A stretch of 64,000 bases of DNA, taken from assembly GCA_019456195.1 (NCBI GenBank), contig VRUK01000005.1, forward strand, positions 1-64,000, given 5' to 3'. The notes below the pieces were generated by a model that had not been told where the DNA came from, ran no database searches, and worked only from the letters and a program-made list of their open reading frames with translations. Both the position numbers and the translations under genes were made by a program. How positions within the stretch are numbered: the first letter of the stretch is position 1; each line of letters opens with the position of its first letter. The stretch is from Planctomycetota bacterium (GTDB taxonomy: Bacteria; Planctomycetota; Phycisphaerae; Sedimentisphaerales; Anaerobacaceae). Below, one piece after another: positions 17,627 through 27,526 of the stretch.

Positions 17627-18190
17627 TTAGGCGATCTCTTCAAGATCGATCTCCCAGAATTCATTTGCACTCTTGACTTTTGTTGCTCTCGTCCTCCGAT
17701 AGGACGAACCCTTAAGCATGACAACCTCGAATTCATTACAGTGGGCATGCTGGAATGGTTCTATATAACGAGCAGTTCTTGATTTGATACGAAGCAATAC
17801 CGACAGATTTGGATTTTCGCAATCAGGACCTTCGGCCCACGATCTACCTATTTCTTCCGATATTGTAGCGCTATCATGAGAATGGATCGTAGTTTCCTTA
17901 CATCCTTCAATCCATGATCTGATGTGCTTGATCCGCTCGGTCCGCAAGTTGGTAGCCCACAGACCGCGAAAAACAATCTCAGCACATAGCACGGCCTTCG
18001 AGAGAGCTGACGAGAACCGTGTCTCCAAAGAGCCAATCTCGGCCTTGCTCATGCCGTTCGGACAGACACCACAGAGCTGGTATAACCGAATATCTTCGTG
18101 GTAAACTCCTAACCACATACGAATGGCCTTTTTTTCCTCTTCGGTAAGATTGTCAGGAAACTGCTCGTAGCGTATATCTTTTCTTGACAT
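17627..18190 (-). CDS. Probable mono-ADP-ribosyltransferase-fold protein
   Basis: 187 residues. The order of motifs follows the R-S-E class of ADP-ribosyltransferases: EIVFRGLW near residue 72 (the Arg), HSHDSATISEEIGRSWA near residues 103-119 (Ser-rich strand and following helix), and NEFEVVMLKGSSY near residue 160 (an E-x-E pair). The preceding helix LSKAVLCAEIVFRG and the strand LSVLLRIKSR also fit. Proteins of this fold modify host or target proteins, RNA or DNA; many are phage- or toxin-borne. There is no signal peptide and no obvious partner. This assignment comes from motif reading only. Confidence 0.55.
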   Translation of the reverse strand: MSRKDIRYEQFPDNLTEEEKKAIRMWLGVYHEDIRLYQLCGVCPNGMSKAEIGSLETRFSSALSKAVLCAEIVFRGLWATNLRTERIKHIRSWIEGCKETTIHSHDSATISEEIGRSWAEGPDCENPNLSVLLRIKSRTARYIEPFQHAHCNEFEVVMLKGSSYRRTRATKVKSANEFWEIDLEEIA

Positions 18191-18852
18191 TGGCTAAGTC
18201 ACCTAGCAATGTATATATGGTGTCCGCATAAGACGCCAGGCCTCTCTAAGTGTCCGTATAACACCCCTTTGCCCAAAGCCCCTAGTTTCCTGTAAATGGC
18301 CAGTTGGCTCATTAACGCACATATTCCACCTCTTTATTTATTAAGGCGTTTGTAACGGGGCTAATGTTGATGCAATAAAAAAAAATACTGAAAAAATCCC
18401 CTTCAATGTGCTGCCTGCGGTTCGCACTTATTTTTTATCACTCCACCACTTCGTGTCTGCGTGAATGTATGATGCTCTTGCTGGCCTCCGGCAGCACAAA
18501 TTACGTGCAAAAAAATATCAAAATTCGCCCAATTTTCGACATGGTTCAATTTCCTATGCTCAAAGGTAACACTTTTTAAGCTGGTGCAATGGCCACGAAC
18601 AATCATAACAGTCTATCAAAACAGGAGTTGCGGAGAAAATGGTAACTTGTGGGGTATAGAAAAGTGTTACCCTGTTCTGAACCATGCCCAATTTTCGGTC
18701 AAAAACGCTCACTCCCAAAAACAAAAATAAAATATTTCCAAAATTTTTATCTCCTTCCATAACAACGACTTACGACCCAGGTCCCAAGAAAAATAGCTGA
18801 TTTTTCGGTTCAAAACTGCACATCCGTCTAATTATAGAGGCAGTCTTTTTTT
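18191..18852. repeat. Non-coding repeat mosaic with inverted and direct repeats
   Basis: No gene is seen. GGTAACACTTTT (18565-18576) is perfectly inverted at 18660-18671; CATGGTTCA (18540-18548) is inverted at 18678-18686; GCCCAATTTTCG occurs twice in direct orientation (18527-18538 and 18686-18697). The 22 bases at 18692-18713 recur, inverted, at 61095-61116. The stretch looks like layered remnants of small mobile repeats. Confidence 0.55.
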
Positions 18853-19262
18853 TACCCTCGAGTGCTGCTAACTTGACACGCAACAGGGGGCCTAAGCCCA
18901 CAATATGAAATATGAGATCTAGAATATGAAACACCAAACTTTATCCGCCGCGGCGGATTTAGCTCACTTTAGGCACTTTAGGCACTTTAGGCACTCTTTC
19001 AATTATAACATATTTCCCGATACACTCTTTTATGCAAAACAAACCCAATGTCAAGTACGCCAAAATCAACATAAATACCTCTGCAACAATGAGATACGAA
19101 AAATTGGACAATTGGTTATTCAGACAAACAAAGCCAAAACAAACCCAATTCAAACCCAATTAAAGCCAAAACAAACCCAATTCAAACCCAATAAAGCCAA
19201 AAACAAAGCCAATTCAAACCCAATTTACCACCTTAATAAGGGTGTCAATTCAAACCCAATTT
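18853..19262 (+). repeat. Dispersed repeat element, copy A, with AAACCCAATT array
   Basis: Conserved blocks shared with copy B (53763-54240), in the same order: CGAGTGCTGCTAACTTG with AACAGGGG; TTTAGCTCACTTTAG; TTTTATGCAAAACAAACCC; ACATAAATAC followed by CAATGAGATAC; and an array of AAACCCAATT units spaced about 11-17 bases. Copy A also has a 14-bp palindrome TCCGCCGCGGCGGA (18944-18957) and three tandem CACTTTAGG units (18965-18991). The array stays open in several frames but blocks outside it are not conserved as protein, so it is treated as non-coding. Confidence 0.7.
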
Positions 19263-19379
19263 GCCGAAAGAACAAAATTGATAAATGGTGTGTATATACA
19301 AAGGAATAGGATTAAGAATAAAAATGCCGATTGGAGCTATGAAAAAACAAACAATCGAACTTATTTGGGAGGTAATATT

Positions 19380-20462
19380 ATGAAAAAGTATCTAATTTCA
19401 ATCATCACAGTTCTGGCGGTTTTAGCGGTTACCCGAGGCGCATTCGCCCAGGAAAAAGAACCCCCCGGCCAGAAGGTACTCCAACAACGGGAAAATATGA
19501 GGCAGCGAATTCAGGATATGTCACCTGCCGAAAGAGAAAAGTTCAGGGCCGAAATAGACACAAGAAGAAAAAACTTCATGAATCTGTCCGAAGAGGAAAA
19601 GGAGAAATTCAGGACAGAAATGCAGCAAAGATTTGGCGGGCGTATCAGCTTGTCTCGAGAGCAGCAGCTAAAAGCAATCAGTGCAATTGAAAAGCAGGTT
19701 GCCAAACTCAAAGCAGCCGTACTTAGTATAGGAGATAGTGACCGAGGACAATTTCGAGATCTCTCCGAAGAAGAACGTACTAAGCTCAGAGAGAAAATGG
19801 CAAAAGCAGCCCGAGAACGCATGACGGCAATAAGAGCGATTGAACAGCAGCTTGCAAAACTAAGGGGACCGGGACGACCACAGCAAAGACCTGAAAGATT
19901 GGACAGACCGCAAAGGCAGCGACCATCCAGAGATACCCAAAGCTCGGCTAAAAGAGCACCCCAGTTTGAGCTAAACAGCTTTGACGGCAAAACAGTAAGC
20001 CTCTCTGACTACAGAGGCAAAATTGTCGTACTGGAATGGTTTAACATGGAATGCCCCTTCTCTCGATACCATTATGAGACAAAAAACACGATGGCCGAGC
20101 TTGCGAATAAGTACAAAAGCAAAAACGTTGTCTGGTTTGCGGTAAACAGCACAAACCATACAACTCCTAAGGCAAATAAGACATTCACCGATAAGCGCAA
20201 GTTGCCGTTTCCGATACTCGATGACAGGTCGGGAAAAGTTGGCCGAGCTTATGGCGCCAAAACTACGCCCCACGTATTCGTTATCAATCCCAGGGGCAGG
20301 ATTGTCTATGACGGCGCAATTGACGATTCACCTTTAGGCAAAAAGAAAGAAGGCGTAGTCAACTATGTCGATAACGTTTTGGCGGAACTTACAACCGGGA
20401 AAACAGTAAGCATCTCGAACACCAAACCTTACGGCTGCACTGTAAAATACGCTAACAAATAA
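19380..20462 (+). CDS. Secreted protein with C-terminal redoxin (AhpC/TSA-like) domain
   Basis: 360 residues from ATG 19380, with GGGAGG 7 bases upstream; a longer open frame upstream runs through the repeat element and is ignored. Signal peptide KKYLISIITVLAVLAVTRGAFAQ. Residues 30-190 are helical with LSEEEKEKFR, AIEKQVAKLKAA and LSEEERTKLREKM, paralogous to the gene at 15351. Residues 200-355 are a thioredoxin-like fold: FELNSFDGKTVSLSDYRGKIVVLEWFNMECPFSRYHY, with a single Cys where CxxC would sit, then TTPHVFVINPRGRIVYDGAIDD. A peroxiredoxin-like or thiol-handling role in the periplasm is likely; the specific substrate is not clear. A strong terminator follows. Confidence 0.8.
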   Translation: MKKYLISIITVLAVLAVTRGAFAQEKEPPGQKVLQQRENMRQRIQDMSPAEREKFRAEIDTRRKNFMNLSEEEKEKFRTEMQQRFGGRISLSREQQLKAISAIEKQVAKLKAAVLSIGDSDRGQFRDLSEEERTKLREKMAKAARERMTAIRAIEQQLAKLRGPGRPQQRPERLDRPQRQRPSRDTQSSAKRAPQFELNSFDGKTVSLSDYRGKIVVLEWFNMECPFSRYHYETKNTMAELANKYKSKNVVWFAVNSTNHTTPKANKTFTDKRKLPFPILDDRSGKVGRAYGAKTTPHVFVINPRGRIVYDGAIDDSPLGKKKEGVVNYVDNVLAELTTGKTVSISNTKPYGCTVKYANK

Positions 20463-20486
20463 AAGAAGAATCCGGCCAGCATACAC

Positions 20487-20546
20487 AGGCTCTTCTTTGC
20501 CAAAGCATGTTTTCATGAAACATATTGGCAAAGAAGGTCCTTTTTT
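20487..20546 (+). terminator. Strong intrinsic terminator
   Basis: CTTCTTTGCCAA (20491-20502) pairs perfectly with TTGGCAAAGAAG (20525-20536), with flanking AGG/CCT pairs extending the stem and an inner ATGTTT/AAACAT stem. A run of six T's follows at 20541-20546. It ends the redoxin gene's transcript 25 bases after its stop. Confidence 0.88.
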
Positions 20547-20633
20547 ATTACAATCCGGGAGCTTGAAATAACTTTCGAGTGCCAATAAATTTGTCGGCAT
20601 TAACCTTTTCGCAAAAAAGAAAGGAAGTGAAGG

Positions 20634-23600
20634 ATGAAAAGGTCCCGGATTTCTCTAATCTTAATTGGATTCGCATTATGCAATTCTTTGGCCTGTGGCC
20701 AATCACCACAGTCCGGTTTTTATCTGCCGGAGAACCCATCTTACACAATTTTTGATTCCGTCCGTGATTCAGTCAGATTCGCAGAGTTTACGTTGGTTCC
20801 TTACAAGGGGCATCTTTGTAGCAAATCGAGCTTTGTTGACCAGAATGGTAATGTAATGGGCTGGCATGATTTCGGAAATCTCGAAGGCCCCGGCTGGGCA
20901 GCAAATGCCGTTGGTGGTGCTTATGAAATTTATTTGTTCGCCAGGCATGTTAAAAATCCATCTCTGGCCAAAAAAGCTATATCACTGCTCGATCATGTAT
21001 TGGAGAATGGTTTTATCGATTACGAAACAGGTTTTATAACCGGCTACCGCGAAACCACAACCAATCAATTCTGCCTTAACTACCAGCACAAGAATAACTG
21101 GTTTTGCCCCGGCTCGATGGCAAAAGTCGCGTATCAGCTTCTTCTTTTCAGCGATGAACTCAAAGGCAAAAGAAAACACAAAATGCGAGATGTGGCTATC
21201 AAGACGGCAGAATGGCTTCATAAGAACGTAAAGTCCACATCGAACGGCTGGTTTCCCCGCCGCTGCGAACCGAGTGGCAAGCACTATCCAAATAACGCCT
21301 ATGGAGACTCGGATATCTTATTCGAAAAAAGCGGTGACGGACTATTCATTATTCAGCTCTACACTGGTCTCACGAAGAGAGACCTTGCGGACTATTCAGA
21401 CATAATCAGAAAAAAGATAACTGTTTTCATGAAAGCAGGAGGATTTTTCGGAAGCATTAATCACGATACTTATGACGAACATGAAAACGTTGCATACTCT
21501 GTGGCGTTTCGTGTTCTACGAGAGGCGGCCAGGCTGCTCGATGATAAAAATATCCGTGCTTTCGCTTTTGATAAATGCCTCGCGGGTCTTGAGCAGTTCA
21601 AGATGAAAGAGGACAGAAACGGCGTGCAGACCAAAGGACTGCTCTTTATGGAGAAAAGCTGGGACACGTCTTACCTTTGGGAAAATGCCGAAGCGGCACT
21701 GGCATATATCGAAGCTTATACAGACACCAAAAATCAATCGCACTTTGCCGATGCACTTACAATCCTTCGGGCTATAGCTAAACATCACCACGGCCAACAC
21801 GGATTCTTGACAGAAGGTGTGGACTGGAATAACCATGTTGGCAAGCAGCATCATTTCAATCAGGCCGAGTACGGCGACATACAATATACCGAGCCACTTT
21901 TGAATAACCTGCATATCGTAGAGCCCACTTTGCTGGCAATTAAACTCGAAGGTACAGCACGCAACCCAGTCGTCGAACAGGAAAAGCAACCGAAGCATCT
22001 GGTACCTGCAAACAAAAATCTCTCACAGGATGCGGTGCAGCTTCTTTATAAGCGGGGCGAGCGAGAAGTCTATAGCGGCGGTGAGCTTGAAACGATAGGC
22101 ATGCCCGTAGGTGGTATCGCATCAGGACAACTATATCTGCGCGGCGACGGAACGCTTGGCCTTTGGCAAATCTTCAACAAACACGTTTTCACAGGATACG
22201 GTTTGGAATGTTACCGCACTTACAGGCCCGATTCGGCAGTGGACTCTGGTTTTGCCGTGATTGTAAAGCAGGACGGCAGGACATTTGCCAAACCATTGAA
22301 CAAGGATTTCGGAAATGTGCAATTCGCAGGTTCATACCCCATTGGCAACGTTCGTTATCGTGAAGATGGATTCCCTGTAAGTGTTTCACTGAAAGCTTAT
22401 TCACCTTTTATTCCACTCAACGCGAAAGATTCCGCCCTGCCTGCAACAATATTCCGTATCAGCGTCCGAAATGCATCAAACAAAAAACTCTCTGTAAATC
22501 TCTTAGGGTGGCTCGAGAACGCCGTTCTCATTGATTCTGCAAAGGCAGTTCATGCTCTTCGTCGTAGCCGGATTGTCAATGAAAAGAAGCGGACACTGAT
22601 TGTGCACACCGCCGAGAAGGCACCTGTACCCAAGGGAATTGTAAAACCACGACCAAAAATTGTCATGGCCGATTTCGAGGACGAAGACTACAATAACTGG
22701 AAGGCAACGGGACAAGCATTTGGCAAAGGCCCTGCCAATGGCACACTGGCAAGTCAGCAACAGATAAGCGGCTTTTTAGGAAAAGGGCTTGTCAATACAT
22801 TTTTAGGTGGTGACAAACCTCATGGCACGCTTACGTCGCCGCCTTTCAAAATCTCGCGGAAATTCGTCAACTTTCTAATCGGCGGAGGCAATCACTCCGG
22901 CCAAACTTGTATCAATTTACTTATCGACGATAAAGTTGTGCGCACGGCAAACGGTAAGAGCAATGAAAAACTCGAATGGTACTTCTGGAACGTAGAACAG
23001 TTTGAGGGCAAAACAGCGCAAATCCAGATTATCGATAAACATTCCGGCGGCTGGGGGCATATTAACATTGACCAGATAGAGCTGTCGGATGAGCCGCACA
23101 AAGGGCCGATGGGACCGCTCGACAAACTCCCTGACTACGGCTCGCTGGTTCTGGCTCTCTCGAATGAGGCGATTCAATCTCAGAAGGTTAACAAGCTTAT
23201 TGCATCTATCCCGGATAGAGACGTCAAGCTATACTCGAAGGATAATGTCACCTGGCCTGTTACGCAAAGACAAAGTACAGCTTTGGCTGCCAACACTGTG
23301 GAATTAGCACCCGGCGCCACGCGCACTTTCACTTTTGTCTTAGCCTGGTTTTTCCCCAATTACTCAAACGGCCACCAGTACGCCAACCATTTCAATAATG
23401 CATCCGATGTCGCACATTATGTTCTTGATAATTATGACCGTCTCGCAGGAAATACAGACAAGTGGCACAAGACCTATTACGAGCACAGCACACTTCCACA
23501 GTGGCTTCTTTTCCGCCTCCACTCGACAGTAAGCAATCTGGCGGCAGGTACATGTCAGTGGTGGAAAAACGGGCGATTCTGGGCATGGGAAGGTGTCGGC

Positions 23601-24956
23601 TGTTGTGCGGGCACCTGTACCCACGTGTGGAACTATTCTCATGCGCCTGCACGTCTTTTCCCGCAGCTTGAGCGAAGCGCCAGAGAAATGCAGGACTTTG
23701 GCGAAGGTTTCGATACCGAGAGTGGCCTGGTCGGCTTCAGGAGCAATCGCGCTTACGCCGCCGACGGGCAATGCGGAAGCGTGCTTAAAGCCTATCGCGA
23801 GCATCAGGCATCCGCCGACGATATTTTTCTCAAACGGAATTGGCCGAGTATTAAGAAGGCCCTTGAGTTTTCCATCGCACAAGACGGCAACGATGACGGC
23901 CTTATCGAGAACAGCCAGCATAATACATACGACATTAACTTCGAAGGGCCGAACACATTTGTCGGCTCGCTGTATTTAGCTGCACTCAGAGCAGCAGAAG
24001 AAATGGCAAAAGATATGGGCGACGAGCAATTTGCAAAACGCTGCCGAAAGATATTCAAAAGCGGCAGCAGGCTCACCGTTGATCAACTTTGGGACAGTGA
24101 ATACTTCATCCAGCTTGTTGACCTGCAGAAGCATCCGAAATATCAATATGCAAAAGGATGCCTGTCCGACCAGCTTTTCGGACAGGGCTGGGCGCATCAG
24201 CTTGGCTTAGGTTACATTTATCCGCCGCAGTATGTGGAAAAGGCGCTTCATTCGGTTTGGAAATATAACTGGGCTCCGGATGTCGGGCCTTATAATACCA
24301 AATATAAACCGGAACGATGGTTTGCCAGAGACGGCGAGGCTGGTCTTTTTACCTGCACATGGCCGAAGACCCCTTACTATAAAGAAGGTGTTCGCTACAA
24401 GAGCGAAGTCTGGACGGGAATTGAGTACCAGGTGGCCGGCCACATGGTCTGGGAAGGAATGCTTGACGAGGCACTTGTGATTTGCCGCGGCATTCACGAC
24501 CGCTACCATCCGTCCAAACATAATCCCTTCAATGAGGTCGAGTGCGGCGACCACTACGCACGGGCAATGGCAAGCTGGGGAGTTTATACAGCCCTTGCCG
24601 GCTATGAATATCACGGACCGAAGGGACATCTGGGCTTTGCCCCAAAGATAACACCGGAAAACTTCCGCGCCGCTTTCACAGCCGCCGAAGGCTGGGGCTT
24701 GTTCACCCAGAAGCGGAACAACAAAATCCAGCGAAACCGAATTGACCTGCGCTGGGGTAAATTGAATCTCAAGACACTTTCCTTCGAAGTCCCTGACGAT
24801 TTCCATAAAGTCAAAGTTGTTGTAACATTAGACCGTGAAGCCGTAAGTAGCATCTACAAGCTCATAAACAACCGTCTCGAAATCAAACTGGCGAAAGGAC
24901 AACTCGTCAACGAAGATCAGACGCTCGAAGTGGCTATTCATCGAACAGATAAGTAA
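20634..24956 (+). CDS. Giant secreted GH116-type glycoside hydrolase with N-terminal alpha/alpha domain and inserted GH32-type module
   Basis: 1440 residues with a signal peptide (ISLILIGFALCNSLACG). Residues about 30-450 look like a six-hairpin (alpha/alpha-barrel) domain (WAANAVGGAYEIYLF, WFCPGSMAKVAYQLL). Residues about 484-990 are the GBA2/GH116 N-terminal beta domain (IGMPVGGIASGQLYLRGDG), interrupted at about 677-822 by FEDEDYNNWKATGQAFG...GGWGHINIDQIEL, a module otherwise seen in GH32 proteins. Residues about 990-1440 are the GH116 catalytic barrel: THVWNYSHAPARLFPQLE, then HNTYDINFEGPNTFVGSLYLAAL. The Asp in the TYD motif is the expected general acid by family analogy. It probably cleaves beta-glucosides or xylosides outside the cytoplasm. 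ATG has GGAAGTGAAGG upstream. Confidence 0.85.
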   Translation: MKRSRISLILIGFALCNSLACGQSPQSGFYLPENPSYTIFDSVRDSVRFAEFTLVPYKGHLCSKSSFVDQNGNVMGWHDFGNLEGPGWAANAVGGAYEIYLFARHVKNPSLAKKAISLLDHVLENGFIDYETGFITGYRETTTNQFCLNYQHKNNWFCPGSMAKVAYQLLLFSDELKGKRKHKMRDVAIKTAEWLHKNVKSTSNGWFPRRCEPSGKHYPNNAYGDSDILFEKSGDGLFIIQLYTGLTKRDLADYSDIIRKKITVFMKAGGFFGSINHDTYDEHENVAYSVAFRVLREAARLLDDKNIRAFAFDKCLAGLEQFKMKEDRNGVQTKGLLFMEKSWDTSYLWENAEAALAYIEAYTDTKNQSHFADALTILRAIAKHHHGQHGFLTEGVDWNNHVGKQHHFNQAEYGDIQYTEPLLNNLHIVEPTLLAIKLEGTARNPVVEQEKQPKHLVPANKNLSQDAVQLLYKRGEREVYSGGELETIGMPVGGIASGQLYLRGDGTLGLWQIFNKHVFTGYGLECYRTYRPDSAVDSGFAVIVKQDGRTFAKPLNKDFGNVQFAGSYPIGNVRYREDGFPVSVSLKAYSPFIPLNAKDSALPATIFRISVRNASNKKLSVNLLGWLENAVLIDSAKAVHALRRSRIVNEKKRTLIVHTAEKAPVPKGIVKPRPKIVMADFEDEDYNNWKATGQAFGKGPANGTLASQQQISGFLGKGLVNTFLGGDKPHGTLTSPPFKISRKFVNFLIGGGNHSGQTCINLLIDDKVVRTANGKSNEKLEWYFWNVEQFEGKTAQIQIIDKHSGGWGHINIDQIELSDEPHKGPMGPLDKLPDYGSLVLALSNEAIQSQKVNKLIASIPDRDVKLYSKDNVTWPVTQRQSTALAANTVELAPGATRTFTFVLAWFFPNYSNGHQYANHFNNASDVAHYVLDNYDRLAGNTDKWHKTYYEHSTLPQWLLFRLHSTVSNLAAGTCQWWKNGRFWAWEGVGCCAGTCTHVWNYSHAPARLFPQLERSAREMQDFGEGFDTESGLVGFRSNRAYAADGQCGSVLKAYREHQASADDIFLKRNWPSIKKALEFSIAQDGNDDGLIENSQHNTYDINFEGPNTFVGSLYLAALRAAEEMAKDMGDEQFAKRCRKIFKSGSRLTVDQLWDSEYFIQLVDLQKHPKYQYAKGCLSDQLFGQGWAHQLGLGYIYPPQYVEKALHSVWKYNWAPDVGPYNTKYKPERWFARDGEAGLFTCTWPKTPYYKEGVRYKSEVWTGIEYQVAGHMVWEGMLDEALVICRGIHDRYHPSKHNPFNEVECGDHYARAMASWGVYTALAGYEYHGPKGHLGFAPKITPENFRAAFTAAEGWGLFTQKRNNKIQRNRIDLRWGKLNLKTLSFEVPDDFHKVKVVVTLDREAVSSIYKLINNRLEIKLAKGQLVNEDQTLEVAIHRTDK

Positions 24957-25198
24957 CAGGCCGTATAATTGTTGGAAGATGTTAAATCTTCAAAAATCTT
25001 CTTGTGTTTTTCGCAAATAGCTGCAAAATGTTATTCTGAAAAGCTCGGAAATCTATTCGGGCGGCAAAGTATTTGCCATCGAGGGTAACCGCCAGCCATG
25101 CCAGAAGAAAATGCTTCTCAGGCGGCGCGGTCGAGTTGGCCCACGAGAAGGCAAGGCATAGCTATCATAAACGATACTGAACCAGAAAGGAGCTAAAT

Positions 25199-26236
25199 AT
25201 GAGTTCGGATACCCTCCCCAGACTTCACAACGCCATGTGGCCCGGGCTGGTCGGCAAAGGAAATGAACCTGGCCAGGAGCCACCTATCAGTCTCGAACGG
25301 ATGCTCGAATTGACCGCCGGTGCAGAGGTTAACGGCCAGAAGTTCGACGGGATTGACTACTTCCTTTTCCTGCCGCACACCGACCCTAACGCCAGCGACG
25401 ACGAACTGAAGAAAATCGCCGACCTGATTCAGGGTTACGGTTTTAATGTCGGCTCGCTTGTCGCCCCTGTTTGGCCCGGCACGATCGGCGATTCGGCGAT
25501 GGGAGATGCAGCGGCTCGCGAGAAGTTTCTCATCGCCGTGCGCATGGGATGCCGCATTGCCCGGGTATTCAACGAGCATGGCGTGCGCAAGTACGGCGTG
25601 ATCCGGATTGACTCAGCGGAGTTTGGAATCGAAAAATGGCGAGAAGACCCAAAGACAAACACCTCGAAAATCGCCGAGACGTTCCGCGAAGCGGCCAAGA
25701 TCGCCGCCGACCATGGCGAACGCCTGGCCGCAGAGGGTGAAATATGCTGGGCCGGCCATCATAGTTGGAAGGACACGCTCGACCTTCTCGAAGCCGTTGG
25801 AATGCCGGAGACACTTGGCTTTCAGGCTGATATGGCCCACACGTACCTGTTTTTGATGGGTTACAATGCGCCGGAACATGCACTGCTGCAGCCCGGCTAT
25901 TCGGACGAGGAATTCTACGGCGCCTACGAAACGATGGTTGACAAGCTGCGCCCCTGGACGATTGACTTCCACATAGCGCAGAACGACGGCGAGGTACACG
26001 GCGCAGGTTCGCACGACAAGACGGGCAAGCACTGCGTAGCAGACGACCCCAACGGCAAGCTCGACATCGTCCGCTGCGCAAGCTACTGGCTTAAGGACGC
26101 CGCGTCGCGCGGCATCCAGCACATCTGCTGGGACGGGTGCATGTTCTCCAACGCAACGCTCGAAACGCAGGATACGTGGAACGCGATCCTCGATGTGATG
26201 CTCAAAGTGCGGGCGGCGCACGGGTGGACGTCTTAG
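25199..26236 (+). CDS. Xylose-isomerase-like TIM-barrel protein
   Basis: 345 residues, cytosolic (no signal). A TIM-barrel sugar isomerase/epimerase pattern is seen: [53 protein letters not shown] (metal-binding Glu region), [17 protein letters not shown], and [18 protein letters not shown]. Such genes are abundant in planctomycetes beside Gfo/Idh/MocA dehydrogenases, as here. Likely acts on a sugar or keto-sugar released by the upstream GH116 enzyme, but the substrate is unknown. AAAGGAG lies upstream of the ATG. The 242-base gap before it is GC-richer and shows no clear element. Confidence 0.78.
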   Translation: MSSDTLPRLHNAMWPGLVGKGNEPGQEPPISLERMLELTAGAEVNGQKFDGIDYFLFLPHTDPNASDDELKKIADLIQGYGFNVGSLVAPVWPGTIGDSAMGDAAAREKFLIAVRMGCRIARVFNEHGVRKYGVIRIDSAEFGIEKWREDPKTNTSKIAETFREAAKIAADHGERLAAEGEICWAGHHSWKDTLDLLEAVGMPETLGFQADMAHTYLFLMGYNAPEHALLQPGYSDEEFYGAYETMVDKLRPWTIDFHIAQNDGEVHGAGSHDKTGKHCVADDPNGKLDIVRCASYWLKDAASRGIQHICWDGCMFSNATLETQDTWNAILDVMLKVRAAHGWTS

Positions 26237-26306
26237 TTGTGAATTCGGAATTGGTGCTTCATATATGTTTTTTATAGCCTAAGAACTTGAATAAGGAATT
26301 ACTACA

Positions 26307-27449
26307 ATGAAGAAAAAATTAAATATCGGGCTGATTGGATACGGCTTTATGGGCCGGACGCACTCAAACGCCTACCATCAGGTCAAACATTTTTTCGACG
26401 TCCCCTACGATCCTGTACTGAAGGTTGTCTGTGGGCTGGTGGAAGAAGAGGCCAAAGCCTTTGCCGATAAATGGGAATACAAATCATACGTTACCGACTG
26501 GCACAAGGTAATTGAGGATGAAAACATCGACGTCGTGGAAATCTGCGTACCAAACAATATGCACGCCGAAATAGCTATCGCCGCTGCCAAAGCAGGTAAG
26601 GCTATCTGCTGCGAGAAACCACTGGCGTTGAACGTCTCGCAGGCCGAACAAATGGTCAAGGCTGTTGAGGAAGCAGGCGTTCCCAACCTTGTCTCATTCA
26701 ACTACCGGCGGGTGCCCGCAGTGACATTGGCCAAAATGCTCATCGATGAAGGCCGGCTTGGAAAGATTTTTCACTATCGGGCCAACTTCCTGCAGGACTG
26801 GACCATATCAACAGAAGTGCCTCAGGGCGGGATGGGAACATGGAGGCTGGACGTCAAGGCTGCCGGCTCAGGTGTGACCGGAGACCTGCTGGCCCACTGT
26901 ATAGATACGGCTATGTGGCACAACGGGCCCATCACCGACGTAAGTGCTATGACAGAAACATTTGTGAAAGAGCGCATGCACACTGAAACGGGTAAGGTCG
27001 AGCCGGTGGGTATCGACGATGCCTGCACATTCATTTGCCACTACGACAACGGCTCGCTTGGAAATTTCGAGTCAAGCCGTTACGCACGCGGCCACAAGGC
27101 CCTTTATACCTTCGAGATCAACGGTGAAAAGGCCTCTATCGCATGGGACCTCCATGACCTCCATCGTCTCAGCTATTTCGACCACAGCGATGAATCTATC
27201 GTACGAGGCTGGCGATCAGTTCACGTTACAGACAGTGATATGCCGTATATGGATAAATGGTGGGTTCCCGGTCTGCAGATTGGTTACGAACATTCTTTTG
27301 TCCACCAGGCTGCTGAATTTTTGCAAAGTCTGGCCGACGGCAAACCGGCATCGCCGAATTTCCGCGAGGGCCTCGCTACACAGTATGTTTGTGACGCTGT
27401 ATTGAAATCAGCGAAAAACAAAAAATGGGAAACAGTAAAGAAAGCGTAA
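26307..27449 (+). CDS. Gfo/Idh/MocA-family oxidoreductase
   Basis: 380 residues. Rossmann start [21 protein letters not shown] for NAD(P), then the family's E-K-P motif in [16 protein letters not shown] near residue 97, and C-terminal domain with [16 protein letters not shown]. No Tat or Sec signal, so cytosolic. It oxidises or reduces a sugar or inositol-type substrate, working with the flanking TIM-barrel and cupin genes in one plus-strand run. Substrate not inferable. Confidence 0.9.
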   Translation: MKKKLNIGLIGYGFMGRTHSNAYHQVKHFFDVPYDPVLKVVCGLVEEEAKAFADKWEYKSYVTDWHKVIEDENIDVVEICVPNNMHAEIAIAAAKAGKAICCEKPLALNVSQAEQMVKAVEEAGVPNLVSFNYRRVPAVTLAKMLIDEGRLGKIFHYRANFLQDWTISTEVPQGGMGTWRLDVKAAGSGVTGDLLAHCIDTAMWHNGPITDVSAMTETFVKERMHTETGKVEPVGIDDACTFICHYDNGSLGNFESSRYARGHKALYTFEINGEKASIAWDLHDLHRLSYFDHSDESIVRGWRSVHVTDSDMPYMDKWWVPGLQIGYEHSFVHQAAEFLQSLADGKPASPNFREGLATQYVCDAVLKSAKNKKWETVKKA

Positions 27450-27526
27450 GCACAAGATCGCGTGTAATTTGTAGATATTACACTTATGACGTACGACCTT
27501 ATGCACTTTTGAATTAAGGAGTATTT

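Noticed and set aside
18926..19309. A 127-residue reading frame rich in KPNQTQF
   Set aside because: It runs through the AAACCCAATT array of the dispersed element, which stays open in several frames; the non-array part is not conserved as protein in copy B.
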